A stretch of DNA of 64,000 bases from Emydura subglobosa (Eukaryota; Chordata; Testudines; Chelidae). The notes beneath the pieces were generated by a model that had not been told where the DNA came from, made no database searches, and worked only from the letters and a program-made list of their open reading frames with translations. The number at the start of each line of letters is the position of its first letter. Within the stretch, counting starts at the first letter, position 1. Of this stretch, positions 35,835 to 47,256 are shown piece by piece. The DNA lies in NCBI GenBank assembly GCA_007922225.1, contig ML679941.1, positions 60,235,079 through 60,299,078 on the forward strand. The letters are read 5' to 3'. The position numbers and the translations under genes are program-made.

Positions 35835-36175
35835 TCCGTGGGAAGAACAACTGTGTTCATGTCCCTTTCTTGAGACTGAGACAGGAATGTAGGTTGCAGA
35901 GTTGACACACTTAAAATGCTTTATTGGCATAACTATATCTAAAAGGGAGGTGCTTTTTCTTTTTTATAATAGATCCAATTTGTGTTGGTGAAAGCCCTAG
36001 TGCAGATGCCCTTATGCCAGGAGAAGGAGTTCTATAACAGTACAGCTTATTTTGCTTCATTGCACTGGAATAAATTACACTGGAAAGAGCACTCTGATAT
36101 GAGTAACTGTCTGTCTCTATTCTGGTATGGCTGTAGCCCCCGATTTAATGGGTGCACTCTACTGAACTTTAGTGT

Positions 36176-36592
36176 CAAATCCTGAGGTGGCCCCAAAATC
36201 ATAGGTCAGAGTCATCCTCCTCTGCCACTGCCGCCACCACCTCTCACTCAGCCAAGAGGGTACTGACCACTTACAGCAGCGCCATCTGCTCCCAGCACCA
36301 CAACCGTCATCCTGGACCAGTGTGGATGGAGGATCTGGAGTGGTGGGGAGGGGGAGTTGGAGAATGAGCCTGCCTTACATTCACCCCACCCAGCAATGAC
36401 TCCTGTTCCACGGAGCTGCACCCAGCTCCTCACGCTAGGTGTTTCCACCTGTGAGCTGGGTTACACCACCACTCACTCATATTTGGCCTTGCCACCCCCT
36501 TGTCATGACGGAGGGGCTACCAGGCCAAACCTGAGGTGGGGGGGCGGGGGCTGTGCAAGTGCACCCAGTGCACATTGGTTAATCTGGGCCTG
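36176..36592. mobile_element. GC-rich insert, probable hAT-like element (right end clear)
   Basis: A GC-rich block in AT-rich DNA. Its right end, 'ggttaatctgggcctg', is the inverse of a CAGGCCCAGATTAACC-type hAT terminus that I recognise from turtles. A left counterpart near 36180 is only weakly visible ('cctgaggtggccc'). ORFs on both strands are compositional. Confidence 0.4.
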
Positions 36593-37148
36593 ACTGCCAC
36601 GTCTGTAATAGTACCCATGGACCTCTCAAAAACAGCCATTCATCTACACAGGGGATTTTGCTATTTGTCTATGCCGGCTTAGTTAAAATGGCAACATTTT
36701 TAAGTGGAGACAAGGTCACAGAAAATGTACCTTTTTGTCACCTCACCTTTAGAGGTTGCAGGGTTCTCTTCTCTCTGGGGATGTCTCTGTGAAATTATCC
36801 ATATGACAGCAATTTCCACGTGCGAGAGAGTGAAACCACATCTATGAGATTTACAAAGGCAGAGGGAATGGTGCTGCTGAAGCAGCTGTCTTGCCATACC
36901 CTGTTCTGATGCTGCTTTTGCATACATACCCTCAGAGGAGATGTTTAGAACTTGTCCCAAAACTGTCTCAGTTGAAGTTATACTGTTCCCATCAGTTATG
37001 TCAAATTGGTAGGTGTATAGAAATGTTAACTTTAGCCTTAATCACTATGACATGCAAAGCCTAGGAATGGATAGGAGTTCAATTTCAAGGTTCTCTTACT
37101 TTCAATTCTCAACATAGAGTATTTCTAGCATGTCTGTCTCTGTCCTGA

Positions 37149-37216
37149 AGTTAATTTATAATTTAATTTATTAATTATTAATTTATTAATACATTTAATT
37201 TATTAATTTAATTTAT
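37149..37216. repeat. AT-rich low-complexity tract
   Basis: Repeated TTTAATTTATTAA units, nearly pure A/T across about 68 bases. Confidence 0.85.
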
Positions 37217-37338
37217 GGCTGTAATCTTAACATAGTGAGGGTCTTTGACATTACGCCTTGGTGCTCCTAGAGGATTTAGAGAGTCTTGTTAGCTTTATAG
37301 GTTTTTGTTGGTTTAGTTGTTTGCATTTGTTTTAATTT

Positions 37339-37356
37339 AAAAAAAAAAAAAAAAAA
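37339..37356 (+). repeat. A18 homopolymer
   Basis: Eighteen A followed by GAGGTCAGG. It could be the poly(A) tail of an unrecognised retroposed sequence to its left, but nothing upstream supports that. Confidence 0.8.
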
Positions 37357-37869
37357 GAGGTCAGGGAGCAGGGGGTGGGTGGGAATGGAGGGAAGTCCTT
37401 TCCTGAGACTAATCTCTGAAATCCCAGAACAGAGGCAGAGGAAACTTTTGGGTTTTTTGTTTTGCGACACTTCAGAGAAACTTTTTGCCCTAGGTAGTGT
37501 AGGGAATAATAAGTTTTGACTGTAACAATTAAGTGGTGTTCATTATATATTCTTGCAATGCAAGGCTGTGATTTCCATTGAATCTAGTTTCTGGATTTCT
37601 TTCTGTGTTTTCATGTCCCATAGGATAGCTATGCAGAATAATAGGAAAATCCAGGTAGCTACTATAAACACTGGAACAAATCAAGAGCTTTTAATTATGT
37701 GGCTGGGGCAGTGAGGATACCAAGAGATGACTAAATCTTGCTTCTTGAATCCTTATTTAAATATTTTGCACTTTTTCACTGGGACCCGTGTTTATAAGAA
37801 ATGCTAGCTAAAGTCCTACTTAAGCTTCATAACGCCAATATTAAGTTGGTGGTTTTATACATTTTTAGC

Positions 37870-37971
37870 AATGTGTAAAATGAGGCATAGAGTAGTTGTG
37901 CCTTTATCCAAGTTCCGTAGGGAGTCAGTGGCAGAGAGCTAAAAACAGAACCCAGAGTCCTGACTCCTGGG
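37870..37971 (-). mobile_element. tRNA-derived SINE fragment
   Basis: 'atgtgtaaaatgaggcatagag', 'gtggcagagagct' and 'cagaacccagagtcctgactcc' are the reverse complement of the head and body of the reptile MIR-like SINE. Truncated by the adjoining repeat at 37972. Confidence 0.55.
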
Positions 37972-38600
37972 CTAGATTCACAAAGGGACTTGGACATCTA
38001 AAGTAGCAGGTAGGCATCTGAGTCCCAGATGTAGGTGCCATTGGTATTCAGAAAACCCCCACTCAGCTGCTGTCTAACCCTGTAGGCACCTAACTTTTTG
38101 TGGCAAAAGTTCCTTAGGAGCTTATGTTTGTGCCTCTGACCATGTACACTGCTGCCTCCCTGTAGGCATCCAAAAATCTAAAACCTGCAGTGATCCTCAG
38201 ACTGCTACTAAATAGGCTCTCCTTCACCTAATTTGCCTGTGGGTCCTGATCCAGTAGGCTTGTTCACACAAAACTGACCTGGGAGGGTGATTTCCTTCAT
38301 AAATCTTAGCCCATTGGTTGGGGTTCTCAACTGGGATGTGGGAGACCCCAGGTTCAATCCCCTTCCCTCTTCCTGAGGGTTGAAGGGATTTGAGTACGGA
38401 TCTGCCACTTCTCAAGTGAGGCCCTAGCCCCTGTACCACAAGATACTCTGATCTAGGGCTGGCTCAGTCTTCCTTGTTGAAGCTGTTCCACTCTGTATAA
38501 ATTCAGTCATTGGGACACAGAAAAAAAGAATGACTTTGTGAACCCCAGTGATTTTTTTGTATGTGCCTAAAAGTTCAGTGTTCTGAGGTTGTGTCCCCAG
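37972..38600. repeat. Long dispersed repeat with tRNA-like internal segment
   Basis: Starts CTAGATTCACAAAGG and ends with a related inverse phrase near 38533-38548 (CTTTGTGAACCCCAG). In the middle, 'gttctcaactgggatgtggg' and 'caggttcaatccccttcc' resemble tRNA A and B boxes. Another copy of the family is at 57735-58655, where 'gaggc-tttgtgaatagcagtgatttta' matches 'gactttgtgaaccccagtgattttt' here. The ORFs are minor and on the minus strand. It may be a DNA transposon that captured SINE sequence, or a composite; unclassified. Confidence 0.5.
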
Positions 38601-39984
38601 TGCCCAAGTACCTTAGTGAAACTAGCCATAATATCGCTTCATTTGGGGAAAGGGAGGTGCTTCAACTGTCTAATCTTCTACAGTCATGTGTGGTGCTTCA
38701 TGATGGCCCCAATGGTTCACACATTAAAGGTCTTTGTTTTATAGTTAGAGGGTAAAACACCATCTACTGAGTTGCTCAGGGATAAATTAGTTATTCATGT
38801 CCGATTTGGTACTTCACTTTTAGCAGAAAGTATATTAATCTTTTAAGATAAAATTAGTGAGTGTATGAGGAGTGAAGAATTGTTTGTGTAGATAGGAAGA
38901 GTTGTTCCAGTGTGTTTCGAAGTATTACCTTTTAAACCAGCTAAGAGAAAGGAAGCTGGAAGTAACTTTTTGATATTTATTCAGTGAATAATCTGTCTTT
39001 CTACACAAACTTAAATCCTTCCCTGGTGTAACCCCACTGAGCTCAGTGCTCACCTAGAATGAATTTGGCCCTGTGTGTTTCTTTCCATTGTTCCTACCAT
39101 GAATAAATGTTTCTGAATTCACTATACATATTAATCACTTCCAATTTGTAGATAAGTCTTGAAACAGCTTTGTATTCTTAATATAGGGCTTCCAATTCAG
39201 TTTGTTTTTCTAATTGAAAAAAACAAGGTCAATACAATTTCCATAATTGAATTGAGTCAAGTCAATTGACTAACAGTGTTTATGCCCTGAATTCACTATT
39301 ACAATTGTTCCTCAATTAATCATTGGTTACTAATAAATACAGGAAAGGTGTGACTTTAAAAGCATATTTAAAGCACGTTATAAGACTTTCCAAAATGATG
39401 CCCCAATAAAAATGGGACCCTTTTGGTACTTCACTGACTGATTTCCATACAAAATTATGTTTACTTACTAAGTACTAAATTTAAATTGCATAGATCTTAG
39501 TTACTGTAATCTTCAGATATGTGGTGAAATATTATTGGGTTACTGTATGTATAATGAGAAAATGGGGCTATGGTGCAGTTTACAATACTTCTAGTTGTGC
39601 ATTGGTTGCGGGGAGGTATGTATGTGTGTCAAAGCTGTGTTTAACAAATAGATTCAGTATTTTCACTAGTTTCCAGAAACTTACTGTTTTTGGACAAGGA
39701 GATCAGATGTGCAGTCTTGCCTTACAGTACAGAAAATATTTGTTTTGCTGCAAGTAATTTGGAATTCACATATTGGAGATAGTTTATTTCCTAGTCACCC
39801 CTCTTGACTCCAGCACAATGTTCCCGTCCTCCTCTCCCTCCTGGTCACTATTTCTGGTGTCCAAATCTGAATTCTGTATCTGACAGCTGTTTAGGCTAAA
39901 TTCTTGAGACACATTGAAGTTCCCCCTCTTCTTCCTAAATAAAAGAGAGATTATTGCATCCTGACAACCCGTGTGTGTGTGTAT
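38601..39984. other. Unassigned region with old repeat fragment at 38995-39080
   Basis: 'tggtgtaaccccactgagctca...atgaatttggccctg' at 39024-39075 is an ancient dispersed palindromic repeat. 39190-39380 is AT-rich with several ATTA cores. No gene. Confidence 0.4.
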
Positions 39985-40190
39985 TTAACTGGAGCTCAAT
40001 AACATGAGGTAAAATCCTAAGGAAGACAAGGCAGTCTGTAGTTTTCATCTGAGTGTTCGCAGGTCAAGTTAGACTATATGAGGGAGCGTTTTACCTCAAC
40101 CTCTTAACTTGGTGGGGTTTACCTTGACTGCCTAACTCATGTGATTACTACAAACTGCCTTGTCTTCACTAGGATTTTAACTCAAGCTAA
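39985..40190. mobile_element. MITE with long terminal inverted repeats
   Basis: The left arm 'gaggtaaaatcctaaggaag', 'acaaggcagtctgtagt' pairs with the right arm's reverse complement 'gagttaaaatcctagtgaag', 'acaaggcagtttgtagt'. The interior has two diverged halves ('ttttacctcaac', 'ggggtttaccttgac'). 206 bp, no coding. A non-autonomous DNA transposon; superfamily not assigned. Confidence 0.75.
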
Positions 40191-41526
40191 GTGATTCTTT
40201 CCCCTAGTGAAGACAGAGGTAAAGATTTGGATGAGAGTGACCATAGTACATCACTTTGCTGAAGGGTGCGTGTGCTAAGAGAGGTACCATTTGCATACAG
40301 TAAAAGTTTACTTTTGCAAATAAACTCAATAGCTAATATACGTAAGTGGTATCTTGGCTAAAATAGTTGTTTTTCTAACACTCGGTGAATGTCTGCTTGC
40401 CTGGGTGTTGGCCTTTTAGCTACTGGGGGAAAGGTGCCTTTGATGTGGGGAGGGGGAGGAATAGGAAGTGGACTGAGCCACTGCATGTTGAGTGAGGGAT
40501 GTGGGAGCACTGAAGCAATGACAGTTCTACAGTGTGCTCCTCAGGCAAGTCTGTGCTACTCTGCTGCCTGCCCACTGACTGCACACATCTGCAGGCTAAA
40601 ACTCAACACATAGATGGCCCTGGGATATAGGGAAATGTCAAATATTTTTAAAGCAGCTATTTTCTATCCACACCTGACCTCTTTCAACTACTCTTCTATT
40701 CTTTCCTTCCTGAATGTTATGCTACTTTAAAATCAGACTGTCTCTAAAGAGCCGTGAAACACAGCTCCTAAAGAGCTTTAGTTTAAACATTAATTCTTCC
40801 ATCTGACCCATTTTGGAAATCAGACTATAGAGATGTTTCCTAATTAATAAAACACTGCCTCTGATTCCTACATTTCACATATATACTTGCAGACCCAGCT
40901 GAAATGATTTTGGGCTCTAACGTCTTCACAGAATGATCACATTACATTACTTTTGATGTTAAGAGGATCAGATCAGCCTTACAGTAGCATGTAGTTGAAA
41001 ATGATTTCTCCTTAACCAAAGAGGTTGGTTTTTCTCTCCATGCCACCTTGAAATAGTCAGTGGGCCAGCATGCATTAGTCGTGAGCAGCATATATCAGGG
41101 GCACTTGAGTCAAGCTAAAGTCCTTCAAGCATCAGTTTGTAATTAGAAATGAGAGTAGAGACATGGTCCTTTAAATCCTGATTAGAAGTCACTTAAAATA
41201 ATTACAAAAGCAATGCATGCAATTTGAATTATTCACACACTGCTAGGGAGCAGCTAATCCTGATTGGTGAGCAGACATTGCCACAAAACATTCTTGAAAC
41301 TGCTAATGGAAAATTTAACATGTTTCAAGAATTCATAAGTCAGATGCAAAAACAAAAATCAGCCCCGAACTTCTAGAGCCAAATCCTTAGCTGGTGTAAA
41401 TTAGCCTAGCTCCACTGACTTCCGTGGAGCTTGTAAGCACTATTTACAACATACTGATCTAATTATTTGCATTTGCTTGAACCTTTCTCTCCCACTGTCT
41501 GCCCCTTCCCACATTTGACTGATTTA
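40191..41526. other. No gene; AT-rich with possible conserved segment at 41125-41345
   Basis: 41125-41345 shows ATTA-rich, non-repetitive sequence ('gtaattagaaatg', 'aataattacaaaagc', 'atgcaatttgaattatt') that would suit a conserved regulatory element. 41390-41455 is an old 'gctggtgtaaatt...gctccactgactt' repeat. Confidence 0.35.
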
Positions 41527-41687
41527 GAATACAGCTACACTGCAATAAGACATCCCTGGCTGACCCATGTCAGCTGATTCAGGCTTGCGGGGCTATAAAA
41601 ATCATGATGTAGCATTTATAGCCCGGCAAGCCTGAATCAGCTGACATAGACCAGCCAGTGGCATCTTATTGCAGTGTAGACATACCC
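41527..41687. mobile_element. Palindromic Harbinger-type MITE
   Basis: 161 bp. Arms at 41536-41599 and 41615-41678 are inverted copies with 56 of 64 bases matching, so the single strand would fold into a long hairpin. Ends are GAATACAGCTACACTG and CAGTGTAGACATACCC, matching the GGGTATGTCTACACTG terminus of the copy at 58193. Left flank TTA fits Harbinger target preference; the right flank no longer does. No coding. Confidence 0.75.
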
Positions 41688-42554
41688 GATGTCTGGAAAA
41701 TTGTCAGCATCCGTGAGCCTTGTCCTAGTATACTGTGAATAATAACTGTTTGTTTGGGGATGAGGTTAGAAGCATGGGGGATTTGCTAACATGTCTTAAC
41801 ATGTGCATCACTGTTCAGATTTTTTTTTATGCAGTGTAGTTGTCATCTGAAGACAACCTTCCACAATGTATTGACCGTTGATGCATTATCTGCTTAATCA
41901 CATCATTTGCATGATTCATCAGGAGCAAGGAAAGACCAGTTTGCTTTTTCTAGCTAGTACACAAACATCCTTAATGTGTTTTTCTGAGATTTTAATTCCG
42001 TGCAGGGTATTACAAGGCTATCGAACAATGACATGTCTTTAAAAGCTTTTGTGTTGTCACTATCTTCAGCAAACAAGCTTTGCAGCACTGTCTTGGTTTT
42101 TGTCACATTGAAGGTGGGGATAGCAGTGCTATGACCGTAATTTGCTTTTATGGCAGGCAGTATTTCAGTCCTTCCACAAGTTTTGATCCATTCATAATCT
42201 GCAAAGAAAAAACAAAATTCTTAGTAACTCTTGCTTCCCCTTCCCCATTTTTACAACTATTGTTTATTGAACGGAAGACAAGCAGGCAACAACATGACTG
42301 TGAGCTTGTATAAGACATGCTTCCTTGCAAACCAGCAAGGAAGATAAGTATTCAACAATCTTAAATTTCTTACTGCCTTTTGGCACTATTTACATAGTTC
42401 CTTAATTGTCACAGGTGCCTTACAATGAGTAGATTTTTACTAAACCAAAAACAAAACCTCTGCCCTAAATTTCCAATTTAAGTACAAGACAGTATAGTAA
42501 TAAATCTCTTCTGATTCAGTGTGTATTATGACACTGAAACATTATGGGTTATGT

Positions 42555-42690
42555 TGCAATCAATACTCATTATTTATATAGTGCCAGAAGTATGCATAGT
42601 GCTTAACAGGCATGAGATGACCTAGCCCTGTAATAAAGACCCTGTAATAAAAGGTCTTCAGACAATAAAAGGAGAGTGGAAGAGGAATAT
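42555..42690. repeat. Ancient L2/CR1-like LINE tail
   Basis: Phrase order 'ttatttatatagtgcc', 'aagtatgcatagtgcttaacaggcat', 'gacctag-ccctg' matches a known amniote repeat tail; divergence is high. Confidence 0.45.
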
Positions 42691-43729
42691 GACAGTCCTG
42701 TAACTTGGATTATTTGTTAGGCATCCCTATTGTTTTCATGCTGAAGATGACAACACAAAAGTGACAGAAGGAAGATGGCCATTTTAACATATTTGAACCT
42801 GGCAGTTTGCAGCTAAGCGTATTAATTTGTATGCATGTCTGCTACTAATCTCTACAGGAAAGAATATTTATTATGTCTGCTCAGTGTATCCATTCCCTCT
42901 ATCGGATAAGTTAGTCAAGGTTGCTTTATTAGCACACCAGGTAAAGATCTGTGTGTGTTCATGTAAAGCTCTGTGGAGTTAGCTGATGGACCATCGTGTT
43001 TGTGTATTCATAGATCCTTAAACTGTTTATAGACTGATAGAAAAACTGGCCTGTAGGAAAGGGAAAGGTTGAGCATGTGTCCTAAAAAGGGAAGAAAATG
43101 GTAGGATATAGAAGTTAGTAAGAAGATTTGTGTTCCCTTCTAAAATTCTGTATGTTTACAAATAATGGGTGTGTGAATTGCAGATTACATACCAACCTGT
43201 ATTTTCAAGTGCAACTCTCAATTTTTAAAAAAATAGTTGACATGAGAAAATATAGTTTAATGATTGGATTTTCTTTCTAACTGAAGGTACATTTTGGATT
43301 TATTTTACAATTCATCATGACATAAGATTCTAACAATTCTTTACTATATTACATTAAATACTAAAATAGCCTGTACTTTCACATTTTAATATAAGGCTGA
43401 ATATTCTTGTGGGATTCTGTGAGGGAGCTACAGATGTGTTGGCTTGTTCTTCTATTTGGATTTGTCTGACTATAGAAAGTATAATACAGACTTTAAAAAA
43501 AAAAAAAGAATTGCTTTCTGAGACTGCTTATTTTTAGGAATCCCTGGAAAGGACCCTTTGTGACAAACATTTAATTACAAAGTAAATGAATTTCTGATCC
43601 ATGGTGTAATTAAATTTGTTTCATTCTTGATTTGTTACTGAAATAAGCTTTGAATTATTTGGTTAAATATTGATAAGAAAAAACTTTTCATTTAATTATG
43701 AGATGAAATTTTCATTTACTATCTGTATT

Positions 43730-43805
43730 GGGGTAACTCCTAGGGCCTTGAGTCGCTGATCAGAACCCCAGTGTTCTAGGCACTGTACAAACACATGATA
43801 AAAGA
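43730..43805. repeat. Ancient L2-like repeat fragment
   Basis: 'cctagggcc...gatcagaaccccagtgttctaggcactgtacaaacacat' corresponds to the widespread 'attgtgctaggcgctgtacaaacac' repeat of amniotes. Confidence 0.5.
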
Positions 43806-44029
43806 CCATCTGAAATATAGGTGGCAATTCACTGTTGCTTAGTTGTGAGCTCATTGACATTGATATTAAGAAATTCTGTTTAAGAATATCTTGAGTTTTA
43901 AATGGAATGTGACGGGGATCTGCAAAGGCAGCAGTATTGTTTAATTACACACCACAAAAAAACTTCATTAAAAGAAAACTAAGGTTACAAAGTCAAACAC
44001 TCAAAAGTTTGCCTTGCACAGCTCCCTTA

Positions 44030-44400
44030 TGAAGTGAGGGCTGCTTATCTCCATTTTACAGATGATGAACTGATGCACAGAGAGAGTATGGTCAAAAGTA
44101 TCCCCCAAATTTGGGGACCCAATCTGAGATACATAGGAGCTGATTTCCTTAGGGTATTTAGCATTATGTGGCATTTACATGTTCAAAGCACAGTTCCCGC
44201 TGATTTCAGCTGCACCTGAGAGTGCTCAACACTTCTGTAAATCCCCCTCAGGACCTCAGGTTGGACACAAAGAAACTGAGGAACACAAATCAGTGACCAT
44301 GTGTGAAAAGTTTGGTCTAAGTGACTTTGGAAATCACATTGGAACTCTGAGGCAGAGATAAAATCCAGCTCTCCAGGACAGCATTCAACTTCTTTTCTCT
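44030..44400 (-). repeat. Composite of SINE fragment and older repeat
   Basis: 44045-44095 ('tatctccattttacagatgatg', 'gatgcacagagaga') is the reverse complement of a MIR-like SINE. 44135-44260 resembles the old 'gattttcagaagtgctgagcacc...cagctgcacctgagagtgctcaac' repeat. 44265-44300 resumes SINE-like 'gaaactgaggaacacaaa'. Fragmented, no gene. Confidence 0.4.
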
Positions 44401-44714
44401 TCCTGTACTCCCTGCCTTAGTCACTACTCACCTTCCAACAAATGAGGCAGAGGGTCCTAGAGACAACACCCTTCTTCACTAGGCAAGCCTGATTCATTCC
44501 CAGAGCTGTGTGATGCTGGCTGAATTAGGGGGACCATTTATGATATTATTTAACATCAATATTTCAAAATTACAATAATTCATATGAAATATGCCATGTC
44601 AGTTACCATTAGAAAGGTTTATAATTTGCTAAGCATGATAATATTGTTTATGTGCATGTGTCAAATTTGTATTGGAAGTTATGGATATGTTTGATATATC
44701 TGTATTTCAACTCG
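44401..44714. other. No recognisable feature
   Basis: Ordinary AT-rich sequence. Confidence 0.4.
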
Positions 44715-45598
44715 TGCTGTGTTTCTGGGTGAGACCCCAGACAGGATGGCTGCAGCAATAAACTGCTTAATGGCCCATTAAGGAAATTCACAGCTACAAT
44801 GGATCCAGGGAGAGAACCCAGGGGCTACACCTGATGAGTCACTAGGACTTACTCCATCTTACTCCTGGAGTCCATCTTATTTCTGTAAATTTCCACAAGC
44901 AGCATGGAAAAAGGCCAAAGGACTTAAAAGGCAGCTGCACCACATCCATATTGTCTTCAGGGAGTCTTCAGCCTTCACCTACTTCTGGATCAACTCATCT
45001 ACAACTGAAGATGTGAAACAAAGAACTGACACCTATCCAGCTACTGGATGTACACCAGAGGGACTATACAAGCCTGCAAACTCCACAATTCTACTGGAAA
45101 TCTGATATATATGGACTTTCAAATAATTTGTATGGATCTTGATTTCTTTAATCATTTAACATTTCTCTTATAGTTTTTCTTTCCTTTTATAATAAACCTT
45201 TAGTTTGAGTTACTAAAGGTTTGGCTGGCAGCGTGGTATTTTGGGTAAGATCTAAACTTATATTGATCTGGTACTGTGGCTAACCCTTTGGGGTCAGGAG
45301 AACCTTTTTGGTAAAGAGCATAGAGTTGTAATAACTTATCTCTTTATTGGACTTAGTGACAGATTGGGAGCCAGAGATTGAAATGCAGTAAAGGGGGCTG
45401 TGTATATTTTTGTGTTAGTTTCTTGATAACCAGTGTGGGGAATCAGAAGCATTGTTTGTAGTTGGTTGGGAAGTCTGACTTCAGTGTCACCCACCAGTGT
45501 TGGGAGAATCTGCTTTCCTTTTGTAGCCTGCCCTGACCTTGACATTTTCAGGTGGCTACCTAGGCAAGGACAGGTCACAAACTGCTCTCTCCTGTGGA
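44715..45598 (+). mobile_element. LTR-like retroelement unit without partner
   Basis: Recognised as a dispersed turtle-type repeat. Key landmarks: 'gtttctgggtgagacccc', 'aataaacctttag' (polyadenylation signal at 45190-45195), 'ggctggcagcgtgg-attttggg', 'ggtcaggagaacctt', and a tail 'gcctgccctgacc' / 'aggacaggtcaca'. The layout (U3-like body, AATAAA, downstream region) suits an LTR or a non-autonomous retroelement. No TG...CA ends or duplications established and no protein frame. Confidence 0.45.
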
Positions 45599-45658
45599 AA
45601 AAATAGTCTTTATTTACATGAGCATATACTATTATAAAGCACATGCACAAGGGGGATT

Positions 45659-45686
45659 AATTAAGATTTCCCAGGCCACCTTAATT
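45659..45686. repeat. Hairpin AATTAAG / CTTAATT
   Basis: Seven-base arms, 14-base loop, followed by CTGGCATTTT. Diverged equivalent of 29554-29583. Confidence 0.6.
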
Positions 45687-45827
45687 CTGGCATTTTGAGT
45701 ACTTGACTTTGCAACCTTAAACTTTTAACATGTGGGTGAGTGTGCAAGAGAGATTTCCTGGGATTTTGAAAAAGCAAACTGAACAACCAGAAAATGAATA
45801 ATGTGACGACATATTGCTGTCCACATG

Positions 45828-45897
45828 GTTCATCATCAGGGTTGGAACCTGTAGATCCACCACACAGACCTCTGCCGCTTGAGCTAATGAGTAACTA
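45828..45897 (-). mobile_element. tRNA-like SINE head
   Basis: On the minus strand, TAGCTCAAGCGG (A box, 45876-45887) and AGGTTCCAACCC (B box, 45840-45851) are correctly ordered and spaced. Closely similar to 24172-24262. Not a full tRNA fold, so treated as SINE-derived. Confidence 0.5.
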
Positions 45898-46878
45898 ATC
45901 GCGGATGACACCCTACTGGTGCTGTCTGGATCAGAAGTACAAGTGGATTTAAGAGACATGCATTGCTGTTTGGGTTTCACAGATACTTGCTGTGGAAAGC
46001 AAAGGAATGGTGAGAATATCGAATCCTGGGTTCCGTTCTACACTCTCAAGTGTGCTCTAGTGAGCACAGTCTCCTCTTACCATCCCCCTTGGCCCCCCAT
46101 CCTGATTACTTCTGCCCCTTCTCTTCCAACCTATTCCAGTCCTGTCTCTGCTCCATCACTGGCTGCTTGTCGTAGACCCATGCTCCTCATCTACTTAGCT
46201 CCAGTCTCTTTACAGAGTAAGTCATAGTTTCATCCATCCAACTTCCCTGTCCTACACCCAGCCTCTACCCCCTCCTGTTCCCAGTCTCCTTGACCAGACA
46301 ATCCCAGTTTCCTCCCCAAACTTCTCATCCAAATTGTGTCTTCCAGCTCGTTGTGCTAATCTCTTTTGCTCAGGCAGTTCAATTTCTCCCCTGTTCACTC
46401 CTGCTCCTTGTCAGATCTGTCCTCTCTCTTCTTCCACCCCACCCACCTATCCCCAGCTTCCCTGTTTCCCTCCCTGGATCTTAGTCTCCATCCCCCAAGC
46501 TTCTTGTCCCAGTCTATTCTCTGTCAATGCCCTAGATCTTGCTCATCTCCTCTACATTTGAACTGGATGGCTTGGTCCTCATTGCTTGAGTGCCCACAAG
46601 GTGGGGGTGAGGGGTGTGTTTGGTGCACAAGAGAGAGGCTTCCTGTTCTCCGTTTCAGTGTCCAGCCAGGAGCAGTCACTACAAAAAATCTGGAGCTCTG
46701 GGCTGGAGGGAGCATGCTCAGTTGCTCTGTAGAACTGCACGTGCCTGGCCCAGTCTCTCACAAGCCGTGAGAGCTGGAGCATGCTCACTGCTCTGTCTGG
46801 ATGGGGCATTAGTAACCTTTGAATGTGCAATGGGATAGAGTCTGTCACTGCTCCTCTCATACTGCTTAAACACAACTC

Positions 46879-47218
46879 CTGTAAAAAAAAATTCCCCCAG
46901 GTCAGAATGGCCATAACCTTGAAAGTTTTTCAACTTCCTCAACAAAATGAGGTGAGGGTCATTCACCAGGATCATCTGGGTATATCTTACTTAATCAGTT
47001 CTCTGCTATTGCAGGGTCTTCAGACATTGGTCCATCTTGGTCCCTCCTAATCTTTGCCTATGGCACATTAGAGTTTAATCTACTGAAAATTGTGATACTT
47101 TGGTCTAATTTTGGTTCTTTGGTTTAGTCTGTGGTGCTGGTGGAGTTGTCCTGGCCTGTGGTATGCAGGAGATCAGAATAGATGATCTGGTGGTCTCTTC
47201 TGGCCTTAAATTCTGACT
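46879..47218 (+). mobile_element. CR1-type LINE 3' end
   Basis: Recognised by 'aattcccccaggtcagaatgg', 'catctgggtatatctta', 'ctctgctattgcagggtct', 'ggcacattagagtttaatct' and the CR1 terminal phrase 'caggagatcagaatagatgatctggtggtctcttctggcctta'. 3' end only; RT absent. Confidence 0.75.
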
Positions 47219-47221
47219 CTC

Positions 47222-47245
47222 TTAAGGTTTCATGGAGAACCTTAA
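47222..47245. repeat. Perfect hairpin TTAAGGTT / AACCTTAA
   Basis: Eight-base arms, eight-base loop, followed by TTCTGGCATTT, immediately after the CR1-type tail. Third member of the hairpin set at 29554 and 45659. Confidence 0.65.
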
Positions 47246-47256
47246 TTCTGGCATTT

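Larger units (their letters stand above)
36593..37869. other. Unassigned AT-rich region
   Basis: Contains an ATTTA/TTAA-rich tract at 37149-37216 and an A18 run at 37339-37356. No gene seen. Confidence 0.4.
41688..44029. other. Unassigned AT-rich region with old L2/CR1-like tails
   Basis: 42555-42690 ('atttatatagtgccagaag', 'gcatagtgcttaacaggcat') and 43730-43805 ('tgttctaggcactgtacaaa', 'cacatgataaaagacc') are diverged ancient LINE tails. 43496-43508 is an A13 run. 43560-43720 is ATTA-rich. No gene. Confidence 0.45.
45599..46878 (-). repeat. GA-rich dispersed repeat family, inverted copy
   Basis: The core at 46075-46560 is pyrimidine-rich (CCAGTCTC, TCCCAGTTTCC) on the plus strand, the reverse complement of the minisatellite at 14.2 and 29.2 kb. 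A tRNA-like SINE head at 45828-45897 and a hairpin at 45659-45686 lie to its left. The 134-codon plus ORF (46366-46770) and the minus ORF (46579-46914) are repeat readings with no domain. Confidence 0.55.

Noticed and set aside
46366..46770. 134-codon plus ORF
   Set aside because: Reads through the pyrimidine-rich core of the inverted repeat copy; no domain.
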